Assembly: GCA_944472155.2 (NCBI GenBank) | Contig: OX235271.1 | Location: 120,223,329 to 120,287,328, forward strand | Length of the DNA: 64,000 bases | Source: Trichobilharzia szidati | Lineage: Eukaryota > Platyhelminthes > Trematoda > Strigeidida > Schistosomatidae | Direction of reading: 5' to 3' | Shown here: positions 1-11,408 of the stretch, piece by piece | Numbering within the stretch: position 1 is the stretch's first letter | Layout: every line of letters starts with the position of its first letter | Notes under the pieces: model-generated | The model's database searches: none | Told to the model about the DNA's origin: nothing | The model's input: the letters and a program-made list of their open reading frames with translations, nothing else | Made by a program: the position numbers and the translations under genes

Positions 1-806
1 TATTGAATCAGCTTAACAACTTCGGGTTGTAAAATACCCATCGTCTCAAGGCATAGTAATTACGTATATCAGTTTGGTAGACAGCCAGATTTGTCGTACA
101 TTTTATCGCAGATTGCATAAAGATGACTTTTAAAGTTTTTCACTAAGTTGTTTTATGCTAGTGATAAATACTGTGTTTATAACTTTTTCTTGTAAACCTC
201 AGCAACCACCATGTCGCTTTGGAAATTGGCAGTAGACTGAATTTTAGTCATTTGAAAATGCCACTTAATATCTATGACTAAAACTATATTATTTAGTTTG
301 TACACTTTATACTGTATTGTTTTCAAATGTAATGACTTTGACTGGTGAACTTCTGTGCAGTTCTATGGCAAATTGAATTTACTGTGATCAGAGTTAAACT
401 TCCACTACCAGTAGATTAATTTTTGCCAGTCTGCTACAGTGTTAGCCAATAGTAATTATAACTGAAGGAGAGAGAAAATCCACAATTGCTAGTAAGCGAA
501 TTCAGTTTGTGTGGTTTCACTAGACATCTCACACTTTTGCATATACGTTGAGTGAGTGTGTAACATTTATCTTGATGTGATTATTCATATAACTTTGAAA
601 TTACCGTTGCCTGATTTTTTCAAAGTTACATTAAGAACAGTAATAACCTCCTTCATCAGAATTTTTATAAACGGTTTTCCTTGCATGTGCCGAAAACACT
701 GTGGGAGACTTCAGTCTTCGAAGCACAACCAGAATTATAGAGAAAATGATTAGATTTAAGCATGCACCGATAATTCGGTATTATTCCTTTTGAACTTCGT
801 CTACAA
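1..806. other. Non-coding, probably PRPF8 intron
   Basis: No exon matching the Prp8 segment upstream of the first visible exon was found. Short open frames here are AT-rich and resemble nothing. The stretch is most simply intron sequence of PRPF8. Confidence 0.5.
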
Positions 807-814
807 TACAAGAG

Positions 815-1254
815 TTAATAAAAAGACAATTGCAGCGAAGAAAATTTTCTTTTCGACGAAGTCATCATCTAGGCTGTACATTCGTGTATTTATATCAAAT
901 GGATAGGAAAGTTCCAGAATAATTTCTGGTTAGGGGTCAAATTAATAAAAATTACAATTAGGAATTAAAATGACGTAACAAACAGGGGGGATGGATAAAA
1001 CTCGAACAAAGTAGCATTATAATAACTAAGAAGACTGACATTATGCAATTGGGGGTTAGAAATGTAGAAATAACAAAATATACCTGTTTGTTACGTCATT
1101 TTAATTCCTAATTGTAATTTTTATTAATTTGACCCCTAACCAGAAATTATTCTGGAACTTTCCTATCCATTTGATATAAATACACGAATGTACAGCCTAG
1201 ATGATGACTTCGTCGAAAAGAAAATTTTCTTCGCTGCAATTGTCTTTTTATTAA
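815..1254. mobile_element. Palindromic foldback element in PRPF8 intron with 8-bp target duplication
   Basis: Two arms of 172 bases (815-986 and 1083-1254) are reverse complements with no mismatch that I could find by eye. They surround a 96-base spacer. Ends read TTAATAAAAAGAC / GTCTTTTTATTAA, and TACAAGAG flanks both sides (807-814 and 1255-1262). No protein is encoded. This structure fits a non-autonomous DNA transposon (MITE or foldback type). An 8-bp duplication is known for hAT and Merlin elements, and Merlin has been reported in schistosomes, but the terminal bases do not let me assign a superfamily. The perfect arms suggest recent insertion or gene conversion between arms. It lies 57 bases upstream of a PRPF8 exon. 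Confidence 0.85.
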
Positions 1255-1311
1255 TACAAGAGTTATGAGTTGCTTCTTGTGTTAAATAACAATTTCACCT
1301 TAATTTTTCAG

Positions 1312-3466
1312 TGTTAATGTCGCCTCACTGACCCAATCAGAAATACGTGATATTATCTTGGGTATGGAAATTTCCGCCCCATCACAACAACGTCAACAAA
1401 TAGCTGAAATTGAAAAACAAGCTAAAGAACAATCTCAACTAACAGCAACCACAACAAGAACTGTAAACAAACACGGGGATGAAATTATTTCAACGACAAC
1501 ATCAAACTATGAAACTCTTCATTTCAGTAGTAAAACAGAATGGCGTGTTCGTGCAATTTCCGCAACCAATTTGTACCTTCGAACTAACAATATATATGTC
1601 AGCTCAGATGATATTAAGGAAAACGGATACACATATATCTTACCCAAAAATATTTTGAAGAAATTCATAACCATATCCGATCTACGTACACAGGTAACTT
1701 CAGTCATAGTATTATTATAATATCGAATTTGGTTTATACAATAAATGTATCTCATTAAAATTGCGCTTTCCTTTCACTTTGTTTAGATCGCTGGTTATTT
1801 ATACGGTATTTCACCGGCAGACAATTCTCAAATAAAAGAAATCCGTTGTATTGTAATGCCGCCACAATGGGGTACTCATCAGACTGTTCATTTGCCTAAT
1901 GGACTTCCACAAGACGAGTACCTGAAGGAATTGGAACCGCTGGGCTGGATTCATACTCAACCGAACGAACTGCCACAGCTTTCACCTCAGGTAATATTAA
2001 TTTTTCACTTTAGGCTATTTTCTACTTGACCCACGGTGCATTTAGTTGAGAAGTCACAAAAATACAAATGAATGTGAAATGAGCGCGACTTTTCATTTAC
2101 TGTCATTCTCTAAACTTAGCTATGTTGCAAAAATTGCGAAGTCATTGCCTTTTCGGGGGTGATTGTAAATCATTTTTGAAAATTGCATAATTTTTTTTAA
2201 AAACTGACAGCTTTTTTCATGGATATATCTCTGGTTACTTTAGTTATTCGATCATTTTTCCCACTGACCATAGTATTTATTACTGCCTTCACGTTAACAG
2301 TTTGTTGAGGTTAACCAGAACAACCCCTTATAGGACGAAGTTAGAAGAATCTAAAGTCTCAGATAGATTCGTTTCTTATCACTTTTACTCAATCATGAAT
2401 GTGTAAATTTTCTAGAGGCATGTTATCATATATATATATATATATATATAATTTTTCTTTTTCTCTTGAGTTTCGACTGGAATGTGGGGCTTCAACAGCA
2501 CATCTCCACTTTGTTGTATTTTCTGCGGCCCTCTTTAGCTGGCCACACGATTGCCTGTAGTCTCTCATGTCACACGATTTCCTCCATTTCACTCTCGGAC
2601 GCCCCTACAAGTCGTTTCCAATTCTGATCCCACTCGATGTCATTTGCCTGTCTCCTCAGCATGTGTCCAGTCCATCTCCGTTTTCTGCAGATTTGTTGAG
2701 CAATAGGTATTTGTACTTAAAAGTACAAGAGACACATTACGTAAATCAAGTTTTTTAAATGCCATATTTCATCAGTTTAGTTGTGCAAACTGGTGTGCTG
2801 TTGTGTATGTGCATTGCCTTGTCATTTTTATTGATTTTCCTAAATGTCTTTCATTGTGCAAAATTTTCACTGGTGTCATAATGTTTTTTTTCACTCAGGA
2901 TATCACCACTCATGCTAAGATCTTTTCCGACCAAGATGGAGAGAAAACCATCGTCATAACTTGTAGTTTTACTCCTGGTTCAGTTTCACTCTGTGCACAT
3001 AAACTTACACCTGGTGGTTATGAATGGGGTCGCCAGAATACTGATAAAGGCAATAATCCAAAAGGTTACTTACCAAGTCACTATGAACGAGTACAAATGT
3101 TACTATCAGACAGATTTCTGGGATTCTTTATGGTACCGCCACAGACTTCTTGGAATTATAACTTCATGGGTAAGTTTAGAATAAAAATCTCTAATGTATT
3201 TAAAAAAATCTTTTTGAATTTAATTTATCTGATATTCAGTGTACTTAATAACGTTGCATTGTTCTACACACTTTAATTCGTGATAATAATGTTTTCTGTT
3301 TTCATTTTTAGGTGTACGCCACGATCCTAATATGAAATATGAGCTACAACCCCTCAAACCGAAAAAGTTTTATCATCGCATTCATAGACCTTCACACTTT
3401 TTAAACTTTACTTCCATTGAAGAAAACGAATTATCTTCAACCGACCGAGATAACCCGTTGGCATAG
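1312..3466 (+). CDS. PRPF8: PRPF8 (pre-mRNA processing factor 8), last four exons, 3' part of gene
   Basis: This is the C-terminal 336 residues of Prp8, the U5 snRNP scaffold at the spliceosome active site. Exons are 1312-1693, 1787-1990, 2899-3169 and 3312-3466; each intron has GT..AG ends, and phases 0, 0 and 1 join in frame. The first exon begins with the third base of a codon, so earlier exons lie left of the window. The protein is nearly collinear with animal Prp8: a [20 protein letters not shown] stretch, then the Jab1/MPN-like domain (TEWRVRAIS through [28 protein letters not shown]), then the tail ([51 protein letters not shown]). In the family this domain is not an active protease but binds and regulates the Brr2 helicase, and its tail is a retinitis pigmentosa hotspot in humans. 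Compared with the human protein as I remember it, about three residues are missing after HAKIFSD. Identity is very secure; exon ends are read by eye. Confidence 0.97.
2430..2452. repeat. (AT)n microsatellite
   Basis: An uninterrupted AT dinucleotide run directly follows the 3' end of the antisense RTE tail at 2456-2700, where it may be derived from the element's A/T-rich end. Confidence 0.9.
2456..2700 (-). mobile_element. RTE-type LINE 3' tail in PRPF8 intron
   Basis: On the minus strand this encodes the characteristic end of RTE-clade ORF2 proteins in broken frames: [20 protein letters not shown], then [20 protein letters not shown] and a final A(V)EAPHSSRN. The DNA ends with the tail seen in the other copies in this window (GAAGCCCCACATTCCA..). 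It is 5'-truncated, antisense to PRPF8, and confined to the 908-base intron between the second and third visible exons. Confidence 0.8.
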
Positions 3467-3591
3467 TTGGATTTTATTGTCATATTTTTCAGTTCACTTC
3501 CTTTCTACTTTGTACATTAATCATTGCAATTCCTCCCACCTTACTTCATATATTCAACTAACCCGTTTGTATTTTTACATAATTCATTTAG

Positions 3592-3597
3592 AATAAA
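3592..3597 (+). promoter_or_regulatory. PRPF8 polyadenylation signal
   Basis: An AATAAA hexamer lies about 125 bases after the PRPF8 stop codon (TAG, 3464-3466), followed by a T-rich stretch. It is the first such hexamer downstream, so the 3' UTR is probably short. The cleavage site is inferred. Confidence 0.7.
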
Positions 3598-3599
3598 AC

Positions 3600-5560
3600 T
3601 TTATTCTTCAGTGATGGAGTGGTTGGGTTCTGTACGAGTTTCGTGTTATATTATATCTATTATAAGTATATCTGATAGTAAGAAGTGATATTGCTGTGGT
3701 GAATGCCTTTAATGTCATAATGGTTTTTGACATGTATGTTACAGCCGCATACTTAAATTCACAGTGGTCGTCAGAGTGTTTCCAATCTGCAACGTATTTC
3801 GTCATTTCAGTCCTAAAGTATCAGGTTATCCTCAACATGAGCTTAGCCACATATTCTGTTAGAATAAGGTATTTTTCGTGTGTAAAAGTACATTCCACCA
3901 CATACAACAATAATAATTCATTTTTCTGGGTTGCCGATAATTATCCAGTCATCGCGTGTTACAAATAACGAACTAAGTGTCATCGGCTAAAAGACTGTTG
4001 CATACTAATCACGGATGAATTTTTGTAAGAAATGGTCCCTTGCTACTCTCAATATCATGTGGTTGCTATGACTGCTGCCACTACTCTCTAACGATGTAGG
4101 TATTATTCGTGTTTCTTTTCAATTCAGACTCTTAACTCGTCTTACACCATATGTTATATCTGTTATGACCAGTTGTCACACAACCTCTGTAATAACATAA
4201 GGATAATTTCCTAAAAGTAAAGTCGTGCTGTGAATACCTTTGGAATCTGTAGGGATCTGTTGATAACAATAAATAGTTGGTAATCGTTTTTTTAAAGTAA
4301 CCTACTAGGATGTATGCATTCTTTGCATTTCTGTAAATGACAGTGTGTCATCACTCCGTTGATTATAATATATTTTTCTGATTTTGAGAAGTGCGGCGTT
4401 ATAAAATAATGTGGTGTGATAAGAAATTTCAGTTTTTGTCATTGCCACCGGTGTTGAGTCTGTGTGTTCGTTAAGATTTTTCTCCAACCAAATGGTTAGT
4501 GGATTTTTCAGGATTCCAATTCATTTGAAGTTATAACCCCATTCATACCGCATCAGTTGCTTCTGTATTTTGATCGGTTAGAGCTTTGGCAGTGCAGAAG
4601 GCTAATTTCTTTCAGAAGAGCTTTTGAGAGTTTCCTAATTGTTTTTCTAAGTATTAATTAACCTTTTGAGATATCTGTTTGGTATGAAACGGTGTAAATT
4701 GACAAAATTAATCAGTACGATATGAAGCAGCATAATAACTCAGCTCCTAATAAATGACGGATGACATGAGGTGGCCTGTACAGTTAGGTCATAATTTACT
4801 CTATTCAGAAGTACCCCACTGTAACACTCACCTGTTCACAATAATTCACTACCTATACCATATGAAAAATGGGCTGAATTAAGATGCTACATTTTTCTCC
4901 TAGGGAATAGGGACAAGAACAAATATGGGGAGATTAATAATATTTTCAATTTTCCTTGCATGCAATGAATAACTTACATTGCTATTTATTTTGGAATCAC
5001 GTTACTTATAAATATACACCATTAATTTTTAACATAAAAGACGGCTAACGTTATGTGGCGTGTTGTTAGGCTATTCAAATACATGAGGATAAACGCGTCC
5101 AGATAATAGTTCATTCATAACTTTGTGTAGCGTGCCTTATACTATGAGCTGGGAAAGCTTTTGTTAAATTATGTCAGCTCCATGTCACTAATTCATAGAA
5201 GCTCTTCTGTTTGTTTATTATGAGTAACTCCAGTGTACGATCAAGTACCTGTATGTCTTATTTTGTGCACTGATTTCATTGGACAAGCGTTCACTCTGAG
5301 TGGTGTATTAAAATGAAATGTTAAAACACTTCAATAATTTGAGAAATGCATTTAGCAAATTTGTTTGTCCATAAACTGGAGTTTATATGGAGCTTCGTAT
5401 CTGATGTAGTAAGGAAAGTCTAATCCCGAATATCAGGACTTATATAAGGTTTATAAACGGAGGATGGAACAGATGTGGTATGGATAGAACTTTAAAGTAC
5501 ACTAAGAATCATTGGTAAGTTGGTTATATGCAAGCTTCACTGCATTGACTCCTAGCTTAA
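3600..5560. other. Intergenic, nothing recognised
   Basis: No coding similarity or SINE head was found. The stretch 5040-5150 contains a weak copy of the dispersed repeat with TATTCAAATACATtAGGAT described at 26735. Confidence 0.5.
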
Positions 5561-5569
5561 AGATAGAGA

Positions 5570-6210
5570 GTGAAGTGGGAAATTGCATCAGTCAGCCCAA
5601 ACCGGTTGATCACTGACGAAATCTCAGCACAGATAGAAAAGGTCCGTTGGGCATACGCCATCTCTGGCGTAGATGTGATATCCCGCTGTCTATCGACCAA
5701 AGGGCGTGTGTGCTGCTCAGCAGTCTGCTTCGTCCTCCTTAATGGCTGTGAAATCTGGCCATTAAAAGTGGAAGACGTGAAAAGGGTGGCTAGCTGTCTT
5801 TGATCATAGGTGTCTGCGGTCTATCTCCCCTGCTAGGGGGCATAATAGGACGAGCAATATTGAGGTGAGGCATCGGTCGAGTGCTAGGTAGGTGGGAGGG
5901 GAAATCAATCGACGAGGTAGTGAAGTTACATTGAATGACATGTGTTGCGTATGCCTCGCCTTCCTCGACGAGCAATGTTATCTGACATAGGATGGATCAG
6001 GTTGGAAAAGAGTTTGCTAGTGGTGATCAGAGCGAAACATGGCTTCATCAGTCAATGAACTCTGTAACAGTTTTAGCCACGTCGGGAGGTGTAGACTTCC
6101 TGGTTGGTGTCCTGGAGACGGTAAGAACCAATGACTGGAGAGAATTGGTGATATGGGTCAAAATCGTTCTCAATGGCCGACACAAATGCATGCACTCCTC
6201 GTGACTTATA
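5570..6210 (+). mobile_element. RTE-type LINE 3' fragment, decayed
   Basis: In shifting frames this encodes the C-terminal part of an RTE ORF2: the block after the reverse transcriptase (ISAQIEKVRWAYA, STKGRVCCSAVCFVLLNGCE, IWPLKVEDVKR), then a stop-ridden stretch that still shows the LRMPRLPRRAML block, and an end with the W-R...CMHSS motif near 6204. Several stops and frameshifts make it non-functional. It is 5'-truncated and has a different sequence from the copy at 23100-24035, so at least two RTE subfamilies are present. Confidence 0.8.
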
Positions 6211-6214
6211 ATAA

Positions 6215-7640
6215 CCAATAAGACTATATTGTTCTTGCATGTTACTATTCTTTTTGCGTCATGTCTCTGTTTTGAATCTCTTTACTCTCTCTGTTGCTTT
6301 GTGTGGTACGTGAAGTGTGTCAACTCGAACGGCTACACATGGGTGCAAATTTCTGCGTTGAAATAAGTCAGTATATACAAGCTGATAAATTTCTTTCACT
6401 AATTCATAACTTGGATGACTGGTTATTTCGGATAACATTTATGGGATATCAGCTTCTCAATTAGTGTTACGAGTGAAATTTCTCGTTAATAAATATACCT
6501 TTCAATTCATTCGGTAGTAAACAGGAAAGAGCTCGAAAAATATCATACTCTGTCTATATAGGTAGATTGATGATATTCCTATAGGAGCCCACTTGCCTTT
6601 AGTTTATTTGACACTTATTTCCTTTAGATCAGTAAACGGGAGGAAGCATATTATTGACGACACGATTTTTGCACGCTCCGTGTTGATACGGTTAGGGTTC
6701 AAATTGTCACTCATCAAAGTAATATGCTTCCAGATGGAAATCCAATCAGCGTTTTAGTCTGCTAGATCTAAGCGAATTTTTGCAAGACCGTGTGAGCTCA
6801 GCAGTATTTTAGTTATAGAGACTGCAATTAATCAGTGATATAACGAAGTGGACTAAAACAATGGCAACACGATTTTCCGCCCTTGGTCTTTCTGCTCCAT
6901 TTGACGTTTAAGATATCATATGGTAAATGACTGCCTTGTGATTGCAGAGATAACTTCATTTGACTAATATATATATATATATATGATTACGTTATGTCAA
7001 TGATGAAATAACATTCTGATTGCACATTAAGCCTGTTGATTAATTACATATACTAAAATCCAACGTATTTAGAATGAAGACCAAGTTCGGAAGACTTCAG
7101 TGTCAGAGAGATAACTCCTATCATTCAGACATAAGAACCCGTTGCAAATTGATACTCATTATTTATAGAAATCAAGGGTCTATACTTGCATCGAAAGAGT
7201 TCAGCCCTGCTTCATTACACTTTTGATGCTTCTATACTACGTTTGAATGTCCTGTCAAGAGGTTGACAATCAATCAAATGAATTGGGCGAATTCTTGAAC
7301 GATGGCTTATTATAACTGACGACTGCATTATGAATTCCAAGTAACTGTAATTCCCACGGTGAATCATATATTCACTGATACCTTCATCTGCTTTGGAACA
7401 CACAAGCCACAACTTAAACCTTTTTTTCTATAGCTTTGAAATACTAGTACTAGCGATCAAATGATTATGTAATTAAGGATGCAGCCAGTCAGTATAGTTA
7501 ATTAGGAACCATAAAATTTAGAGCATTTTGATTAGGAGCCGGTTACATGAGAGCTGTCTCATGTATCTCATAACAAGTCACTTGAAAATGATCAATGAGG
7601 ACTAGACTTTCTATTCCTCAGTATCTAATCTATTTTAAAT
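6215..7640. other. Intergenic, only a short (AT)n run
   Basis: An AT dinucleotide run lies at 6966-6985. No gene or mobile element was recognised. Confidence 0.5.
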
Positions 7641-7647
7641 AGGCTTA

Positions 7648-8025
7648 TATCCAACTATCGACTTCCTAGAGTGTGCTTCCTAATGTTAAGGTACAATTCC
7701 ATGTTGGTGACATCTACTGCATCAACGCCAAAATGCAATGATTAATTGCGTCTTAACTGGTGACGTGTGAATAGTCGTCAACTGTGCTATCTCATCAAGT
7801 AAACAGAAGTTAAAGATTCGTAATCGGTGGAACTATTTGTATTATTTAAATGTAATGGACGTTTGGGAAATAAAGTAATTCAAATTTATTCCTTACTTAA
7901 ATAGTAAAATGAATTGCGTTTGATTGTAGTTAGTGGTTAAGAACTGATGTTATTGTTATATGGACATATAAAAGCTTTCTTGATTGTTTGTATGAATATT
8001 TGCATGGAAAATCATTGTAGAGCAT
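7648..8025 (+). repeat. Dispersed repeat, copy 1 (unoccupied LTR site)
   Basis: This stretch is closely repeated at about 20240-20970. The second copy differs by scattered substitutions, a small insertion near 20445 and a solo LTR. Both start near CTATCGACTTCCTA and end near GCATGGAAAATCATTGT. No protein is apparent, and the unit may be part of an unrecognised element or a segmental duplication. Confidence 0.85.
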
Positions 8026-8394
8026 GACAATACATTCCCTCAAACTTTTATATTGTACTTCATAAACCGAAAATTGTGGATATGACTAAATCTTATTCCA
8101 AACGACAAGGGGTACGAATAAAAGATGCTCCCTCTCCAAAACTGATGCACAGAGCAATGAGGAAAGATTTTTGGGCACAGGTATATCTGATTTGTGTTTA
8201 CTTTTAGTTAGTTTCGCAGTTGAAAATGTGCGATGCTAAAATTGGAGAGTCGTACATGTAACTGTCAATCTACAGTTTTGTGTTATCTCGCTGTATTTTA
8301 GTATTGAAGCCCACAAAATTCTGGAAAGGATATTTACTTTTTCACTCAGCAATTTCTGTAGATATGTAACTAGCCAAAACTCTAGTGATTAACC

Positions 8395-8605
8395 TAAAAT
8401 TCAACTGAAGTTCTGCGTTCTCAGAGGGGCACAGTGGTAGAATGCTCCCCGACCTCGTTAAGCCAGTAATAAGACAGGTCAAAAGGGAAAATTGGGCATG
8501 AGGCCAGCAAACCAATGCAGTAAAAATAAACACTACTGCTACCGAAACTTCAAGCCTCTAGCTTGAAGCCCAATGTTCCACGGTGAACGTAAATTAATAA
8601 AAAAA
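8395..8605 (+). mobile_element. tRNA-derived SINE type B, decayed head
   Basis: The head has a pol III A-box-like GGCACAGTGGTAGAATGC with most of the B-box region lost. The body contains the type B segments (TTAAGCCAGTAATAAGA, GGGCATGAGGCCAGCAA, CTACCGAAACTTCAAG). It ends with GAAGCCCAATGTTCCAC and an A-rich tail, the RTE-like 3' end shared with copies at 14761, 31313 and 46354. Confidence 0.75.
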
Positions 8606-9224
8606 AATAAACTATCCCTAGAATGTGCGTAAAATGGGTTATTCAAGTCAACTAACACTGATATACCATATTAATGAGTATGTGGCAGTGTGATGCCGAA
8701 AGTATTCAAAAATCACTGGCGAATCCTTTCTTTATATTTTCCTGAAAGCTTAGATTTGAAAATAGCTGATTAATAGTCCTATTTCATCAATTTTGAAATA
8801 ATGATTCTGTCTACTAAATAGTAGTAAAAAGTTGTTAAATAATATTTCTGAGCTTCGTAAATCGCTTTTTCTTGAATATACGAAGGATAATGTATCCATA
8901 TACACAAAGAACATTAGTTCTGTGCCAGTTTTATGGAGGTGTAAGTTACAAAGATTCGTCGACTGATGAACTGCTCATCACTTTACTACAACAACCAAAT
9001 AGTTAATGTCAGTAAAAAGTTTGAGCATTGTGGAATAAATTAGATTAAGTATAATTATATTTCGATGGTTTACGCACAATAAGTTTTGTAATTGGTAATA
9101 TTTCGAGCAAAATTACTGCCCGTGTCCATACCACTGTTGGAATTGTTTTGTTTTTTAACTCACACCTTTATGATTTGTACTCATATATAGTTCATTTCTT
9201 TTTGTGCATTCAGAATTATATTCC

Positions 9225-9530
9225 AGGTTGTTGACAGTTGTACTGAGCCACACTTGTTACATGTATTCGGTGTGACCTTAATGAACATAGATTATATTCT
9301 TAGAATGCAAACATTGTTCCAATCGATATTGTGGTTTGGGTCCCATGCATGTGCAGCTATAGATGAATTTTTTCTAAATTCTTGTAAGCTTGTGTTCCTG
9401 TTGGTTGACCTTTAGTTAGGCGTTTATGTTCATTCATTCTTATTTTGAGTGATCTGGACGTTTGGCCCACATATTCAGTCGGACACTCAGCACAAGATAT
9501 TTTGTAAATCACATTGTTTTTACCCATCAT
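9225..9530 (-). mobile_element. Penelope-like element, GIY-YIG endonuclease part
   Basis: On the minus strand this encodes the endonuclease that follows the reverse transcriptase in canonical Penelope-like elements: VIYKISCAECPTEYVGQTSR and SLKIRMNEHKRLTKGQPTGT. It has the paired cysteines before the nuclease, the YVGQTSRSL core (the YIG half of GIY-YIG) and the R..EH helix. Two in-frame stops and a shift relative to the RT part show that it is dead. It continues the element at 9586-11400. Confidence 0.88.
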
Positions 9531-11400
9531 TTTTATGAGATCTTTCAGCTGATTTATTTATTTATTTTTGATTAGATTCGTCGGTTTAAACGTTGTGCGA
9601 ATCCCAATATTTTTGAGGTTTCTTCGAATTGCCTCTGATGTACCATTTTTGTATGGTATTGTGACTTTTTTTGCATTCTTCCGTCTTGTCATTCTCCGGT
9701 TTTACCCTCTTTTTTATATTATCTTTGATAAATTCTTTCGAGTAGTTGTTGTTGAGTAATATTTTGAATAGGACGTTTATTTCTTTACACTGGTCCTCTG
9801 GTGTTGTGAGTCTACGTATGCTATCTGCAATACCTTGTATTAATCCTCGTTTTACCGTGAGTGGATGAGCTGAGTGATAATGAAGGAATATTCCAGAGTG
9901 TGTAGTTTTTCTGTATAGCGTCGTTTTTATGCTACCATCTGTTACTCTTTGTATTTTGCAGTCTAACATAGGCAGTTCCCCAATTTCATTCTCTATTTCC
10001 ATAGTGAATTTTATTGAGTAGACATGCCTGTTTATGTGCGAGAAGAATTTCTCAACACCGTTCTTTTTCATTATTACTAACGTGGCGTCTAGATATCTCC
10101 ACCAACATTTTATTGATGACCTGAATGGCTTAAGTGCATTCTCTTCCCAAAAATCCATGAATATGTCAGCCATTATTGGTTAGATGGGTGATCCCATAGC
10201 TATTCCTTCATTTTGTTGGTATATTTTTCCTTCAGATGTAAAATGTGTTGTTGTCAGACAGAATTCCACCCCTTTTATTATCTCTTCTACGGATAATTGT
10301 GTTCTGTCTTTTAGGCCATTATCTTCTTTTAGTCTCGTTTTCAGTGCATTCATGGCCATTTAAATGGGTATTTTAGTATAGAGGCTGTTTACATCAAAGC
10401 TGACTAGTATTTCCTCTATTTTAGTGGTTTTTAGTCGTCTCACTAATTCAAATGAATCTACTATTCTAGCCTTTGAGTTGTCTCTTGTCAGTTTTAGTAT
10501 TGGTGAGAGAAATCTTGACAGCATATATGTTGGTGTGTTTCTAAAGTCTACAATCGGTCTTATTGGATATCCTTCTTTATGCAATTTTATCTTGCCATAT
10601 ATCCTAGGCATATTACATGATTTTGGCATAATTTCAAACCATTTTGACTTACCAATTACTTCTTTCATCTGTCTAACTACCTTGCTGTTTCTTTCAGTGT
10701 TTTGTTTGTGATTGTTTCTGATGATTTCGTCATTAGGGTATGGGGTCCAGATTGTAAATGTTCATTCTTCTCACTATATGTTGTTTTGTCAAGTAATACT
10801 ATTGTGTTTCCTTTGTCTGCTTGAGTAATGACAATGGATTTGTCTGCTTTTATGTCTTGAAGTGCCTTTAGTTCCTCCTCCGTTATATTTAGCTTTTCTG
10901 CTTTTTGCTTTTTTAAGGTTAATGCACATTGTGCCCGTACCTATTCTGCTTTTGCTTGTCATGTCCTTCTAGTGCTGTTTTAATCACAGGTATAATATCT
11001 TCAGGTTTTAATCTTTTGTTACTAATATTGAAGTTCATCCCTTTCATCAGTATACTTTCCTATGCTTCTGTTAGCTTTCTGTCTGACATGTTTACAATCC
11101 AATTGGTTTTAGTTACTTGTATGTCATTCGGGGCATTTGCTATCATGAGTTTATTAAATTTTCTGATTTGTTTCTTCGTAGGTAGTTTCTTTTCGTTTCT
11201 GTGCAACTTCTCGTATGCTTTCATACTTTTCTTTTTCAATTGCTCCTTTCAATTTTTCTGTTGCTTCATTAATTTCTTCCCTTATTGTGAATAACTCTTG
11301 TATAATACCATGCAGGCTTTCTTTGATGCATATTTTTGAGACATGTGTGAGTGCTGCATTTGCTTTACCAAATAGTTGCTTCTATAACACAGAAACTATA
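9531..11400 (-). mobile_element. Penelope-like element, reverse transcriptase part (pseudogenised)
   Basis: Reading leftward on the minus strand: an N-terminal region (KESMREVAQKRKETTYEETN, DKSIVITQADKGNTIVLLDK), RT fingers (MPRIYGKIKLHKEGYPIRPI, TPTYMLSRFLSPILK, VSFDVNSLYTKIPI), then NEGIAMGSP and the catalytic box, here WRYLDATLVI. Family members normally have Y-x-D-D, so the second catalytic aspartate is replaced by alanine. After this come the thumb-like block (LPMLDCKIQRVTDGSIKTTL, YRKTTHSGIFLHYHSAHPL) and a long Lys-rich linker to the endonuclease. In-frame stops lie near 10358 and 10178, with frameshifts at 10690-11300. The right end meets the inverted arm of the neighbouring element at about 11400. 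Confidence 0.92.
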
Positions 11401-11408
11401 ATAAGTGA

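Noticed and set aside
556..753. Upstream PRPF8 exon or small gene
   Set aside because: The translation has no similarity to Prp8 and no supported splice sites.
1519..1755. Minus-strand open frame across PRPF8
   Set aside because: Antisense shadow of a PRPF8 exon.
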